NCBI GenBank assembly: GCA_021904315.1
Contig: CM038908.1
Location: forward strand, 15,892,501-15,956,500
Length of the DNA stretch: 64,000 bases
Direction of reading: 5' to 3'
Source of the DNA: Sphagnum magellanicum
Lineage: Eukaryota > Streptophyta > Sphagnopsida > Sphagnales > Sphagnaceae
The notes below the pieces were generated by a model, which was given only the letters and a program-made list of their open reading frames with translations, had not been told where the DNA came from and ran no database searches. The translations under genes were made by a program, and so were the position numbers. Below are positions 1-11,033 of this stretch, in pieces (the stretch's first letter is position 1; the number at the start of each line of letters is the position of its first letter).

Positions 1-682
1 GTATGGCTTTTAAAACACCCCTAACCTCTTGCATTCTCAAAAAGATTTGAACAATTATAGAGGGCAAAAGTAGGATGCGGTTTAGGGTGCATTAACATTA
101 TTGGGTGCCTCTACCTTAGCATCCCAAGACACTTAAAATATACCTCCTTACTGAAGATGTGCTTCTTTACACTTGCACCAAGCCTGCTATTATGTAAGGT
201 GAAGTAGAATATACCTGGGTTAATGTGAAGAATCAGCACATCCCTTCAACTACAATCTGCACATTAGTGGTCCGGGGATCATGGGCTTGTCAACACGTCA
301 TAGGATCCACTTCGATGGTACTGACTGCTTCCAGGTGCATTGCAGCTCTGTAGCAAGAGCCCTGTTTTCTACAATGGCATTTAACAAAACTGTGACCCAA
401 TTAAAAAATGTACTGTCTGTAATCAAGGTTCATCATCACATTCAACACTGAAAAAAAACCCATAATGTCAGGTAACCTACCCTGTGTTCTTGCTATTTTG
501 AAACTAGTAACAGTAACAATCCAGATCAATAGGGACTGTCCAATATCAACTTCAATCAATTGATTTCAATTGCTGATGAGTGCATGGCTATGTTTCTGTA
601 CTTGTCATTTGGGACTCTCATTGGTTACCTTATGGGAACTGATTTTCTTGTCAACTGTACTTCCGTACTTCACCGTTCAACA
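1..682. other. spacer downstream of RECX, no gene seen
   Basis: No coding region, RNA gene or clear repeat is visible. Any 3' untranslated region of the minus-strand RECX gene would lie in the right-hand part of this stretch. Confidence 0.4.
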
Positions 683-2859
683 CTACTTCTCAAGTGACTT
701 CAAAATTTCAGAAATCACAGACCAGGGGAATCCCCGGCGCTGTAGCCATCCAATCATTCGTCGCTTCCGAGCTTCATTAGAAATGTTACCTCCCCGACCC
801 CATTGCCGCCTTGCCTGCAGCAGAAGATGCTCACTTGCATCCTTGGTCATACCCCACCGCCCTTCCTCATCTTCATCTTCCTCTCTGTTCCCCAGCTCTT
901 GACTCTGGAACACCTTGTGAAGAGCTTTTTCAACATCATCTTGAGCCACCCCTCGTTTTCGAAGCTCCTGATGAAACCAAAACATCTTTCAGGAACAAAA
1001 GACCAGTGAACTCCTCACAACTGTTCTCACACAATCACCTTGATCACAGTCTCTATGAGATTTGTCAAAGGAGAAGAGGGGAAAGTTGATCATTGTGCCT
1101 CACCAGTTTCAACCGCTGGGGGCCCCAGCTTGCAGCTCGCCATCTAGAACGTGCAAAACCTTCTGCATAGTCCAGATCACACTGCAACCCACTGCAATGA
1201 CCACACAGCAGTCATCATTTTCTTGAACTGATTATTCTTTAAAATACACTTACAGAATCTGAAGAAGTGCTCAGAAAAACTCACCATCTTTGAAGGTCAG
1301 CTATGGTAGATTCAATGATATCTGATGATATGCTTTTGCTTGCCATCTTCAGCCTTAATTTGGCAGCTGTCTGTGGCCTGCAATGCCCACAGCACAGAAA
1401 AAATAAAGTCAGATACTCTTTGACAAATGAAGCCTAATTTATCATCTCCTGTTTTTCCAAAGTTGTACCTTCATGAAGGACTACAACCTAGATGGTGAAC
1501 CCTAGAATGAGAGGAACGGATATCCAAATTGTGATGAAAGCTGAAACCCTAAACCCTACAACAAACAACTCCATGCCTAAATCAGAAAACTTCCATCAGA
1601 GAAGCAATCAAACACTTCAACACAGAACCCACATTTGATAACCCACCCTCAATTTGTGCATCAAAAGGCTTACGCTGTTGCAAGTAGCCGAATACTGTAG
1701 TTTTTTGCAGTAGATTTTTCTTTCATTCTGACCTTGTCTTCTTCTGAAAGTTGATCCATATCCAGGTGTCCATCTCCAAGCTCCCCAACCACAGTAGTCA
1801 GATCATCAAGTGGCAGGCCCTCAAATTTGCGACCATCGCCAAAGAAGACATTAGAGAATGCAATCTGCTTCATTGATTCTTCTCTCTTTGGTTGAGAAGA
1901 TGGACACCTTGCTGCGGAAGAGAGCTCAACTATTGAGGCTGCTGCTATCCCTGTCTGAAACCTGGTTGCAGGGTGCAAATATTCACAATCCCCTCCTCCT
2001 CCTGCTTCTTCACCATCCTCTTCTTCTGTCACTGCTGATTGGAGAGTGTGGAGAAGCTCTGGTTTACTGTGCTCTTTCCCTCTCAACTGCTGTTGAAGGC
2101 GGATAAGTTCTTGTTGTGCAAAGCTGTGCTCTGTCTTCTTCTCCAACCCTGCTTCTCCCTCCACAGTTGTCTCTTCTTCCTTATGGATTCCAGACAACTT
2201 GAGTCTTTCCTGATGCCATATGTGTGTTCCAGCAGAGTCCGGATCTTCTTTCTTCTGGTACTGGAGGGGTTCATATTGCTTAATTTGCTTCGGTTTAGGG
2301 TTGAAGCGTGTTGGTCTAGAGGATGCTCTAATGGAGACTCTGTATGTTCCTCCAACTCCCTGCGATAATTCTTCAGCCAAGACAATACAGAAAATATAAT
2401 GGATAAGGAATAAACACAAAGCCCCCCCAATACACAGAGAGCTTCGCCCCCCACAAGCTGCAGGAATTGCCCTAGGGATTAGGGCAACCCTAAAACCTAA
2501 ACCCCACACAAAGGAATTGCAGCGATTTCTGGTTCCATTGCACTACTGTTTCTGATGTTAACCTACAATCGTTTAACATCACAAACTCGCTTTCTGCCAC
2601 AGGAATTGCCCTAGGCTTTAGGGCGACCCTAAACCTTAAACCCGACACACAGGAATTGCAGCTATTTCTCTTTCCATTGCACTACTGGTTCTGATGTGAA
2701 TCCTTGAACACTGGGGTTGTATGAGCCAATTCTTGCAGAGGCGGGTAAAGAGGACGAACCTTTGGACGGGAAAGAAGGCGCAAACATTGGAAGCAGGCGA
2801 TGGGGCCACAAACGAGAGCACAATAAGAATGTTTTCCCTGCTGCTGGTGCCACGACCAT
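683..2859 (-). CDS. RECX-family protein, predicted organellar RecA regulator
   Basis: Five exons on the minus strand: 2859-2686, 2359-1674, 1377-1285, 1191-1104 and 967-683. All introns are GT-AG and phases join to 441 residues. The first 58 residues are rich in Ser, Ala, Arg and Pro and lack acidic residues until the end, like a chloroplast or mitochondrial transit peptide. A long charged linker follows, with an acidic/Gly stretch. The RecX core begins near KNYSIRLLAT (about residue 275) and runs to the C terminus: LKMASKSISSD, YAEGFARSRWRAASWGPQR, ELRKRGVAQDDVEKAL and a last helix with GWLQRRGFPW. In bacteria RecX binds and restrains RecA filaments; plant members are nuclear-coded and thought to act on organellar RecA. 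The start is the first ATG after an in-frame stop. The core is firm; the exon 1 to exon 2 join is my weakest splice call, because the linker is poorly conserved. Confidence 0.85.
2461..2700. repeat. direct duplication in RECX intron 1 (2461-2561 and 2600-2700)
   Basis: Two roughly 100-bp copies, 139 bp apart, share CAGGAATTGCCCTAGG at one end and a TCCATTGCACTACTG block at the other. The right-hand copy includes the last 15 nt of exon 1 and its GTAGTG donor, so the left-hand copy carries a second, identical donor sequence inside the intron. Confidence 0.8.
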
Positions 2860-3036
2860 CGTCAATCATCTCCTTTCCCCGGTTGGCAGCAGTGGAAAGA
2901 AGTCGATACCCAAGGAGGGCTCCTCAAAACTTAGCAGATAAGCAACGCAATTAGGTCTCCAAAAAAAACAGGTACTACACTAGTGTGCAGTTTGCAAATT
3001 CTTCGCAGAAAAATTATGCCCTGAGACATCGCCTCC

Positions 3037-3045
3037 AAACCCTAA
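3037..3045 (+). promoter_or_regulatory. telo-box AAACCCTAA upstream of RECX
   Basis: A perfect plant telo-box lies about 180 bp upstream of the RECX start codon. Such boxes are known promoter elements of plant genes active in dividing cells. Function here is inferred from sequence and position only. Confidence 0.4.
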
Positions 3046-3127
3046 TTATTCGCACGCATTTTGAGTTTTGGGCGTTCTTTCATTTTCCCAGCAAAACAGG
3101 AAATTTTGAACTCAACCTGGTTTGAAC

Positions 3128-3461
3128 CAGCGTTGGGCGGCTCTTAGAGTGGGGGAAATATACCCTCGGGTATCAATCCGGGTACACACATTCACCTAAT
3201 CACCGGTTCTCAAAACTCCAACTGTCCGGTTATTTTTGGTATATAACCACGGTTCTCAAAATTTTATATAGCAGTCAAAGAACCATCACCGGTTCTTTTG
3301 TGAAAACTTTCCGTCGGTTCCTTAAACAACCGGAACCAATGATTCTTGGATTCTGATTTTTTTTTCCCCAAAGAACCGGAACGGCCAATTCTTTGAGTAT
3401 CAAATGTTTAAAGAACCGGACTGGACAGTTCTTAAAAAATTCAAAGAACCGTGCAATACTG
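3128..3461. mobile_element. hAT-family MITE, 334 bp, 8-bp target duplication
   Basis: The element is flanked by a perfect 8-bp direct repeat GTTTGAAC (3120-3127 and 3462-3469), the duplication size typical of hAT transposons. Its ends are imperfect inverted repeats: CAGCGTTGGGCGGCTCTT on the left, and CAGTATTGCACGGTTCTT read inward from the right. The interior carries several ACCGGTTCT or AGAACCGG motifs in both orientations (near 3201, 3288, 3373 and 3413), like subterminal transposase-binding repeats. It has no coding capacity. The element at 44621-45297 has the same ends and motifs. Confidence 0.88.
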
Positions 3462-3539
3462 GTTTGAACTTTGAAGGAAGAAGATGTCAAAGGAATAATG
3501 ATCGGAGGCCTCCAGAGGTTCAAACCCTCCATTTTTATC

Positions 3540-3618
3540 TTCCAACTTCAGCCGTCATCGGCTGAATCGACAATGAAGTTGGTCACCTTTGTATGCAAAG
3601 ATTATGTTGAAGTTGGAA
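3540..3618. repeat. nested foldback next to the MITE
   Basis: Arms TTCCAACTTCA (3540-3550) and TGAAGTTGGAA (3608-3618) are perfectly inverted. Inside lies a second perfect hairpin, TCAGCCG (3548-3554) and CGGCTGA (3559-3565), with a 4-base loop. I see no target duplication; it may be a decayed foldback element or chance. Confidence 0.4.
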
Positions 3619-5955
3619 ATCAACATAGGTAACCAATTTATTTGTTGGGTCGATTGGTCCTCAATTTTTTTTTTGCATGTGGGACATCAAATATGTGCGT
3701 CAATAATTTTATTTTTGCATGCCATTGTCATGTACTCATAAAACCAAATGAATGAAAATGGTAAAGTTAAAAAAAGATTTATTTTACCAAAACAAAAAAG
3801 TGTAAACAAATATGAAGAAATAAAAGAGAAAACATAATCAATGGCTAGCTAGCACTTTCTTGCATTTGCACCCTTTGATGAATTTGGTTTTTTTCATAAC
3901 ATAAACATTTTCAAATTTTGTGTATGAAAATTGTTTTTATAATTGATGTGAGCATATTTGATTCAAAAGTGTTTTTGACCTTGAAAATTATTGATTTAAA
4001 AAAAATATTTTAAACAAAAATTTATCATATTTATGTGATAGAGAACATGAATACATAATATACATGATATACAGTCAATTTGTAATTAAAATATATTTAT
4101 ATTAAAAATATAATGTTAAAAAATATTTTAAAAATATTTAAAAATTATAAACCTAACTCACAAAATGACACATGTCATATGCAGTCCTTAGAAAAAGACT
4201 TTTACCTTGGTGCCCCTAGCTCTTTGCTTCTTTGGTGTAATTAAACATCAGGTGCAAATGGGCATTTTTAAAAAGTGAAAAGCCCACCTGCAAAGAAAGT
4301 GAAAGGCTTGCCCATTTTTACTTTTTGAAATGCTCACATTACCTTTTCTTACTGTGATACCCGGGTGATACCCGCCAGGCATCATGGTAATATTTTTGAA
4401 AGTAAAAATCAGGTTGGTCGATTTTGACACCGTGCAACACCTTTGGGCTCCAGCCTAGAGGGCCCATTATTTTGGGAAGGCAGTATGCTACAAAATAATG
4501 CTATGAATTGATTTTCTTCCATCATTGAACTGAAGGAAGTCCCTAAACCCGAAATCCTAAGTCCTAACCCTTGCACCCATAGACAAACAAAAGTTGGAAA
4601 ATGGTTTTTTTCTCAAGGGAAATATAATTTTTCTCTCAAGAAATTTTTTGTTCAAAGCTTGGTGGAGTCGAATTGATATTTGGTCCTATTTTGGTCTCAT
4701 ATTTTGAATTGGTGTTGCATAATTAGCAATTTTTTTAATGGCACCTTTGTTTAGTGCCCCTCCAGATTAAATCCTTGGTTGTTTTAATTTGTATCATGTC
4801 CAATTTATTAAAAAAAAAGGTAACAAAAGAAAGAGAAGAAAATGTACCAATATAAGAACACAGAAAAAGGAAAAATTATTCTGGGATTAAATGGACATTC
4901 TGGAATTTTTTATAAATAAATAAATATATATAGAGCAAATGCCAAATGGATGAAAGGGATATGAATGAAATGTTGCCAATGATACTATATAGGCATAGTT
5001 ACACAAAAGGCCAATGAAGTAGGACCAATGTATATGATGCAATTACTTCTCTCTTAATTTCAGTTCAGTGTAAAGCATAAATTGAATATCTTTCCCTGGA
5101 AACAACCCTTCTGTCAAGAGGGATGAATCCTGGGATTCAGGACAATACTTTTATAATTAAAAATAATTATAATCTTAACATTTTCAGTAATATTTTGGCA
5201 ATAATTCATTACCTTCATCTTGCTTGTGAATTATGTACCATGTTTGTTTGAACAATCATAAGTAAGTACGTAATTTGGCTTTTGAATCCAACGGCTTGAG
5301 TAAAAAAAGGTTTTGATGTGTTTTGAAGGCCAACCCAAACCACCAATGATCAGAAACATGCGTGATATGTTCTAAGTAGCTGTAATTAGATGTTGTCCAA
5401 AGGATGTAGAATCGAAGTCACATGAACTAAGGAGTTGAATTCTACTTGCTGTGAATTTTAAGAGCTTCTACAACTTTCAACATAACTACTGTAGTAATAT
5501 CTCAGCATCTTGAAATTTATAGTGAAAAGATAATGAAAGGGTTGTCGAATCCTACTATGAAGTTGCCAAGAAATTGATACAAGGACTTTGAATGGGTATA
5601 GCCACTTTAGAAGCTCAAATTCTTGATATTTCCCGTCAAAACATCAATTGAGGGAGTTAAATCCTGGGTTCTGTAAAGAACAAAAGACCTAGATGATCCA
5701 ATTTCTGTATTCAAGACCTTGAAGTTGATGTTTTGCCTTGGGAAGCATGTGAAGATTATTATATCACTTCATCATGGAACACCAGGTACCTTATCAAACA
5801 TGTATCATTCGGTATATATTAAGAAACAACAGCAATAGAACCCAATGGACATGTGTTGCATGTCCACATACCATGCCTCCCTCATGTTTTGTTGCTGGAG
5901 CTACATATTATGGTAATCCAAATAAATATATCAACCCCAAATTTGGTATTTAGTG
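3619..5955. other. AT-rich spacer, no gene seen
   Basis: Long A/T runs with scattered stops in all frames. A small perfect inverted repeat, CATTATTTTG (4465-4474) and CAAAATAATG (4491-4500), is the only structure I noted. Confidence 0.4.
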
Positions 5956-6222
5956 TTAAATAAGATTTCTGCTGAATTTGTGAGTTTGTAAAAGCAATTT
6001 TGAGACATGAGTAATCTCTGGAATAATATATGCATGCTTGCATGGAGATCGATCATGGGGGATGTTGTAGCAATTGCACTTCAGTGTATCATATTCCCTC
6101 TTTTTTTGAGGTGGATCACAAACCAAAGGAGAATGCACTTTAGAGTTTACTGGTTCAAGGTACTTTTTAAAAAATTGGGTAGTTATTTGCCCACATCTGT
6201 ACATGTCCTGGAAATCTGGCAC
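5956..6222 (-). pseudogene. possible SWIM zinc-finger fragment of a MULE/FAR1-type transposase
   Basis: The reading frame has the spacing C-x-C-x9-C-x-H in CNCYNIPHDRSPCKHAY, matching the SWIM zinc finger (CxCxnCxH) usual near the C terminus of MULE and FAR1-like transposases. No DDE-type domain is visible upstream, so this would be an isolated remnant. A chance match in a short frame cannot be excluded. Confidence 0.25.
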
Positions 6223-6684
6223 ACATCACCACATTAACCTAGAGAAGGGAAGAAGCATCAGTAGGCTCCTGAAGAGGGCATTGAACATTCAAAACTACTG
6301 AGTGATTCGGTATGTTTATCAACACAGTTTTTTTAACATTTGCTATATTTTCTGTATCGTCACATCATTAGGTCAACCAATCATCTGAGTGTGGAGACCT
6401 ACTTGGAGCTTTAAAGTCTGGAGCTCTGTTTAGCCCCTTTATGGCAAGCTGGCTGGAAAGTGTCTAGTTTCAGAAAAGGGAAAGAAGAGAACATGAAGGG
6501 AGACGATCAGGCTTGTCCCATAAGGGTGGTACCAAATTTTGGTTTTAATGCTAGTTTGAAGTGGGGGAGTGCCTTTTGATTTTGCAGATCTATCTCATTA
6601 ATCAACCTTCCATTAGGGAGATGCAATCTTGCATACGGAGATGCCTGAGAAGCTTGTAAAACAATTAGTTCTAAGAGAACTTGT
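6223..6684. other. short spacer, includes probable 3' UTR of the AUX/LAX gene
   Basis: No coding region seen. The stop codon of the minus-strand AUX/LAX gene is at 6685-6687, so part of this stretch should be its 3' untranslated region; no obvious AATAAA was found on the minus strand. Confidence 0.4.
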
Positions 6685-9600
6685 TTAATTATGGTGAGTA
6701 GAGTTTAGGGTAGACGCAGTGGGAGCTGCAGCTGTTCGTGGGCATTGATAGCATGGGGCAAATACACCGAACATTTTGATTTCATGCTTGAAAGTTGTGA
6801 TGCTTGCCCAGCCACCCCATCCAATGCCAATTACCATTGTCCAAATGAGGATGAATATGTTGATGAGGTAGATTGCTGCCCAGCTCGACATGAAGAAAGG
6901 GGGCCTCACAACAGCATTCTGCAGCCAGGGAAAGGATTGTCACTTCATCAGCTTCAGTGTCATTTTTTTGTGAGCCAAAACTGTGAAGTGGATTCTTCTC
7001 ACAGAAAGAAAAAGTGGCAAATTTTCAAGGGGCCCATTTTGATGATGGTTTTTTCAAGAAGTGCTGCTTTTTACCTGCCGTGCCTCGGCAGTGCGGAAAA
7101 CACTCATGTGAGCAGCACAAGGAATAATGTACACTGTGAAAGTAACAAGCATGGCTCCAACCGTTGAGTTGATGGGTCCAAAGAATGGGAATGCTATAGC
7201 AAAGAACCAGACAGGCAGAATCACAGGCATGCGGCAGACTGCACGAAGAAGCATGTTTTTTGTAGTGTGGATACCAATAAGCTTCTCCCATACAAAGTAA
7301 AGGGGTGTAACAGCAAATCCCACTGTGATGAACTGCAAACAACAAACAATCCAATCACAGGCATTTTCCTTGTAAGGATGCACATCACTGAGAAGGAAAA
7401 ATCCCTTTTTCTTGAGCCTTGATAACCATCAACTGTCAGATTTGCAGAAAACCATTTCAAGTTACCTGATGAATTAGCATGAGAACAACAGCAAGATCAC
7501 GAGCACCGCTTCTGGGCAGCAAGGCTAGGGCATTTGCATTTGTCAAAAGCAGGTCTCCAAATGCCCAGTAGACAGCTATGGCAGAAGGTATGGTCAACGT
7601 AAACACATATAGGGTGGCAAACACATAAACGTACTTGAACTTCACCGGTTTCCACATTGCATGCATAATCTCTCTGCAAAAAGAATCCCATGCAACCAAG
7701 CATCACAATGCCGCCACCACTACCACCCATTTATTTGTCAGAAACCCAATCACAAAAAAACTTCGTATGACCAGAAAAATCACAGATTGATTCATTCTTT
7801 TGATTCTTCCATGTGACAGATGGCAAGTAGGTTAACTTTAAATCTACATCATGTTTTAAGCACATATTGCATATTATTGTCATTTGCCAATTGAATATGA
7901 AGTTTAGAGTTCTGTGGACAGAGCAGCAGCACTTCTTAGAAAGCTTGTAAGAGAGCACAGCACAGCAGACTTACACAGTGACAGCATGACCTCCAAATGT
8001 GTAGAGAATATTAGTGGCGCCAGTAAAGTATGGTACTTTTGCATTGGGTGCACTGTGTACCACATTTGGGATCTAAACCCAAACAACAAAGAACAAAGGC
8101 CAGGTGTAAACATTTTTCCATCTAAGTACTTTCAGTGGATACCCACATAAAGTTCTACACATTATTCTTTCTTTCAACACACAGATCAAATTGAGGTTCA
8201 AGCATGACAAATTATACTACAACTCTTACTTAATTTGGTCCTTTAAAGTTCAAATGAGATTTTTTAAAAACTTAGGTAGGTTGGTAGATAGAAAGTAGTA
8301 GCTACCTGTCCATGGGCAAGCGCAGCGATCGTCATGTACCAAGCTGTGTAAGAAATCATGATAAGACCAAAGAAAGACCAAAGTCGGTAATTGTGGAATG
8401 ATGGCACCAGCACTGTCACCATGCAGCAAGCTCCAAAGATATATGTCCATTCTCTTTTGTCCAGGTGATCATTCAACAGAAATATATTGCTGCAAATCTC
8501 TCTCATGAGCAAACCCCCCCCCAAAAACATCAAAACTATATTGCGTGATTTCATTCCAATTGATCCATTTTCCATTGTTTTTAACATGGGATTATTGACT
8601 CAACAACACTGCAGATTTGTGTTCTGTTCAATGTATTTTCCATTGTTTTTGACATGGGATTTGACTTGATACTGCAGATTTTGCTTCTTCCACGGATGAA
8701 AGAAGAAGGCAATTTTAGTTCACCTCAAAACTCACCACTGCAATTATCTGCTCCTGCTGCTGAAAGAACCAAAAAAATTGGACAGACAGAGAGTTGGGTT
8801 TTCTGGTAGAATGTGCATTCAGCTCACCTGGCACATGCAATGAGCTGAATTACAGCACCAAAGAGGAGGAATGTGCAATTGAAGGTGAGACCTGCAGCTT
8901 TCCAGTAAGGACCGAGTAACCCATCCAAGACCTCAAACCACTGTAACAAACAAACCAAACAACATTCCAAATTACTGCAGAGAAAGAATGAGTTGCCACA
9001 ATATTCTCCAGATACACACAACTGCCATCATGTTCCGATCTCTAGCTGCAATGTGGCAGACGCCAATCTGGTCCAAAAAGTACTGTCACAACATCCTTGG
9101 CTGCTCGGGAACACGAGGAAACAACTGCAACCAATGCTGCATCATGAGGGCGAGGACTTCAGGTGGGAAGTGGACCGTGGTTTAGTAGAAGAAGAACAAA
9201 GAATGTTGTAATGTGAGAAACCTGGATGACATGATTCTTGAACAGCACGCCTTCCCTTTCCTTGCGGGTGCGGTACTCGGCATACAAGCTTGTGATCATG
9301 TAACAGGACCAGCATCCGAGCACACCGTAAAACAGTTGGAACACTATTCCAGATGGGTAACCCAACTGCGAAAATGAATAGGGCAGTGTGAGCAGCACTT
9401 GCGCCACCTGCGTGATGATGATCTCTCCTCACAGTCACAGATTGCACGCAAGCTATTAGTACACAAGCTAGTCAATTGTAATCAGGAGCTCACACTAGAG
9501 CAAGGATATGGGTGGAGAGAGAATTGCAGGAGCTCATAGTAGAGCAAGAATATGGACAGACACAGAGAGAGGATCGTTGCTCTGACCTGGTTGGAAGCAG

Positions 9601-9820
9601 CACTGAACCAGGCATCATACACTGAGCCACCATGCCACAAGAGTCTCTTCATGAGGTGCCCATTCATGGATGGGTCATGAGCAGGATCTTCCACAGCTTC
9701 CAGCTTCTGGTGGTGGTTGTTCTGTTCTTCCATTTCACCATAAGTTCTCACATGGATGTCTTCCACTGCAGCAGGATCAGCAGCAGCTCTGCTGCCCGTG
9801 GTGACAGTAGCCAGCTGCAT
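6685..9820 (-). CDS. AUX1/LAX-family auxin influx carrier
   Basis: Eight exons on the minus strand: 9820-9587, 9407-9222, 8940-8828, 8489-8306, 8072-7975, 7673-7466, 7332-7075 and 6918-6685. All borders are GT-AG and phases join to 504 residues (Arabidopsis AUX1 is 485). The product is a plasma-membrane auxin/proton symporter of the amino-acid/auxin permease superfamily. After a hydrophilic N terminus comes LWHGGSVYDAWFSAASNQ (61-78), then VLLTLPYSFSQLG, WFEVLDGLLG, FNCTFLLFGAVIQLIACAS, NDHLDKREWTYIFGACC, VPSFHNYR, YFTGATNILYTFGGHAVTVE, MHAMWKP, TLTIPSA, TPLYFVWEK, FFGPINS and a final GWGGWASI segment before CYQC. Many hydrophobic helices are evident, fitting the family's 11 or so membrane spans. 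The start is the first ATG; the N terminus is about 20 residues longer than usual, so the internal ATG at residue 30 is an alternative. Confidence 0.96.
9483..9573. repeat. short tandem duplication in AUX/LAX intron 1
   Basis: Two imperfect copies of a roughly 45-bp unit starting AGGAGCTCA and continuing AGAGCAAGRATATGG stand side by side inside the first intron. Confidence 0.6.
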
Positions 9821-9982
9821 CTCTTCTACTCAGCTAGCTACAACCACTTCCGGCTCCCCCTTCTTTTCTACAATAGTACTGCTTTGACAACTCCAAATGG
9901 GTGCTGGGCAAAATGCCAATTTGCTGTCAGAGGAGTCCAAACGCGGCTTGATGGAACACCACTTGGGAATGTGAGAGACTAG

Positions 9983-10017
9983 TAGAAGAAGAAGAAGAAG
10001 AAGAAGAAGAAGAAGAA
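9983..10017. repeat. (GAA)n microsatellite in AUX/LAX leader region
   Basis: An uninterrupted AAG/GAA run, read as TTC repeats on the gene's strand, about 165 bp upstream of the AUX/LAX start codon and so probably in the 5' leader or core promoter. Confidence 0.85.
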
Positions 10018-10099
10018 AGGAACTCCACATGACAGCATTTTCCAGGAGAAGGGTCCACGTCCATTCAGACACATCCCATATAGTAAAACACAAGGAAAA

Positions 10100-10246
10100 A
10101 CACAACAACAATAACAACTCTTCAACAGAAGAAGAAGAAACAACAACTGACCAAAAACCAACAACAACAGTCTACAACAAAAACAAAAACAGCAACAACA
10201 TCATCACCATCATCATCATCACCATCATCAACAACAACAACAATAT
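10100..10246. repeat. trinucleotide low-complexity tract (CAA/GAA/ATC)
   Basis: Mixed AAC, GAA and ATC triplet runs, including a CATCATCATCATCACC stretch near 10206. Frames open through it only because of the repeat. Confidence 0.75.
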
Positions 10247-11017
10247 ATAACTTACAAAAACAAAAACAAAAGAAAAAAAAACAAGCAGCTATCATATAGC
10301 ACCTAGTACTAAGGAATTCTGGTATATGTAAATTGCAAGTACTTATGATGGGGGAGTGTGATGTAGGGAGGGTTATAGAGGATTGAGCTTCTTTCTCTTC
10401 TCTTTTTGGACTGTTTTGTGTGTGTTTTTTCACTTGCATTTGTGGGTTCTTTTTCTATTATGGCTTTTTATTGAGTGAATTTGTTACCACCCAATCACCC
10501 ATATTAGTACACTTACCTCCCTATGTTTATTTCCAGTGTGGGGTTGGGTATTTGATTTTGGAGATAACCCTCAGTTTCGGGTTTTGGGAATTGCTTTTTT
10601 TCCAAAGCAGTGTCTGCATCTTTCACAACTTTGTGTGTTGGGCGGGTATAATCAGATCTGGTATGCAGAGTGGTGTTTTTTGGGGTGCAATATCTAAATA
10701 CCCGCCCTTGCGCTGGTTATTTCCTACCTTAACTTCCTCCTTCCTTTACCCGCCAAAGAAAAGAAGAAAAACTGAGGCCTCTTTTGCTCATATGGACGGG
10801 GGCTCATCTCATTGGATGCCTATAAATTCTTTTCCTAATTTGTGTTCAAGCATCCCATTTTGTGTTTTGCTAATTCCATGGGTAATATAATAGGTAATGT
10901 TTTGGGGATGGACTTTGGAGTACTGGCCTAGTGCATTTTACTTCATTTGAACCTCTTCATTTTCTTTTGACAATTGTGATGGAAGCACAATAAGAAAAAG
11001 GAAATGGATGAATACGA
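10247..11017. other. upstream region of AUX/LAX
   Basis: Non-repetitive sequence 5' of the carrier gene. Minus-strand TATA-like matches lie at about 10371-10376 (CTATAA) and 10818-10826 (TTTATAGG); neither is proven. A plus-strand frame of 156 codons at 10420-10890 has no recognisable domain and is not called. Confidence 0.3.
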
Positions 11018-11033
11018 GGGTTTAGGGTTTAGG
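11018..11033 (+). promoter_or_regulatory. double telo-box-like GGGTTTAGGGTTTAGG
   Basis: Two and a bit units of the plant telomere motif TTTAGGG. It lies about 1.2 kb upstream of the AUX/LAX start, so it may be an interstitial telomere-like repeat rather than a promoter element. Confidence 0.35.

Noticed and set aside
3502..3530. tRNA B-box match GGTTCAAACCC beside the 3.1-kb MITE
   Set aside because: No A box or tRNA fold at the right distance upstream.
10420..10890. 156-codon plus-strand frame upstream of AUX/LAX
   Set aside because: No recognisable domain, T-rich composition and a position in the carrier's promoter region; likely open by chance.
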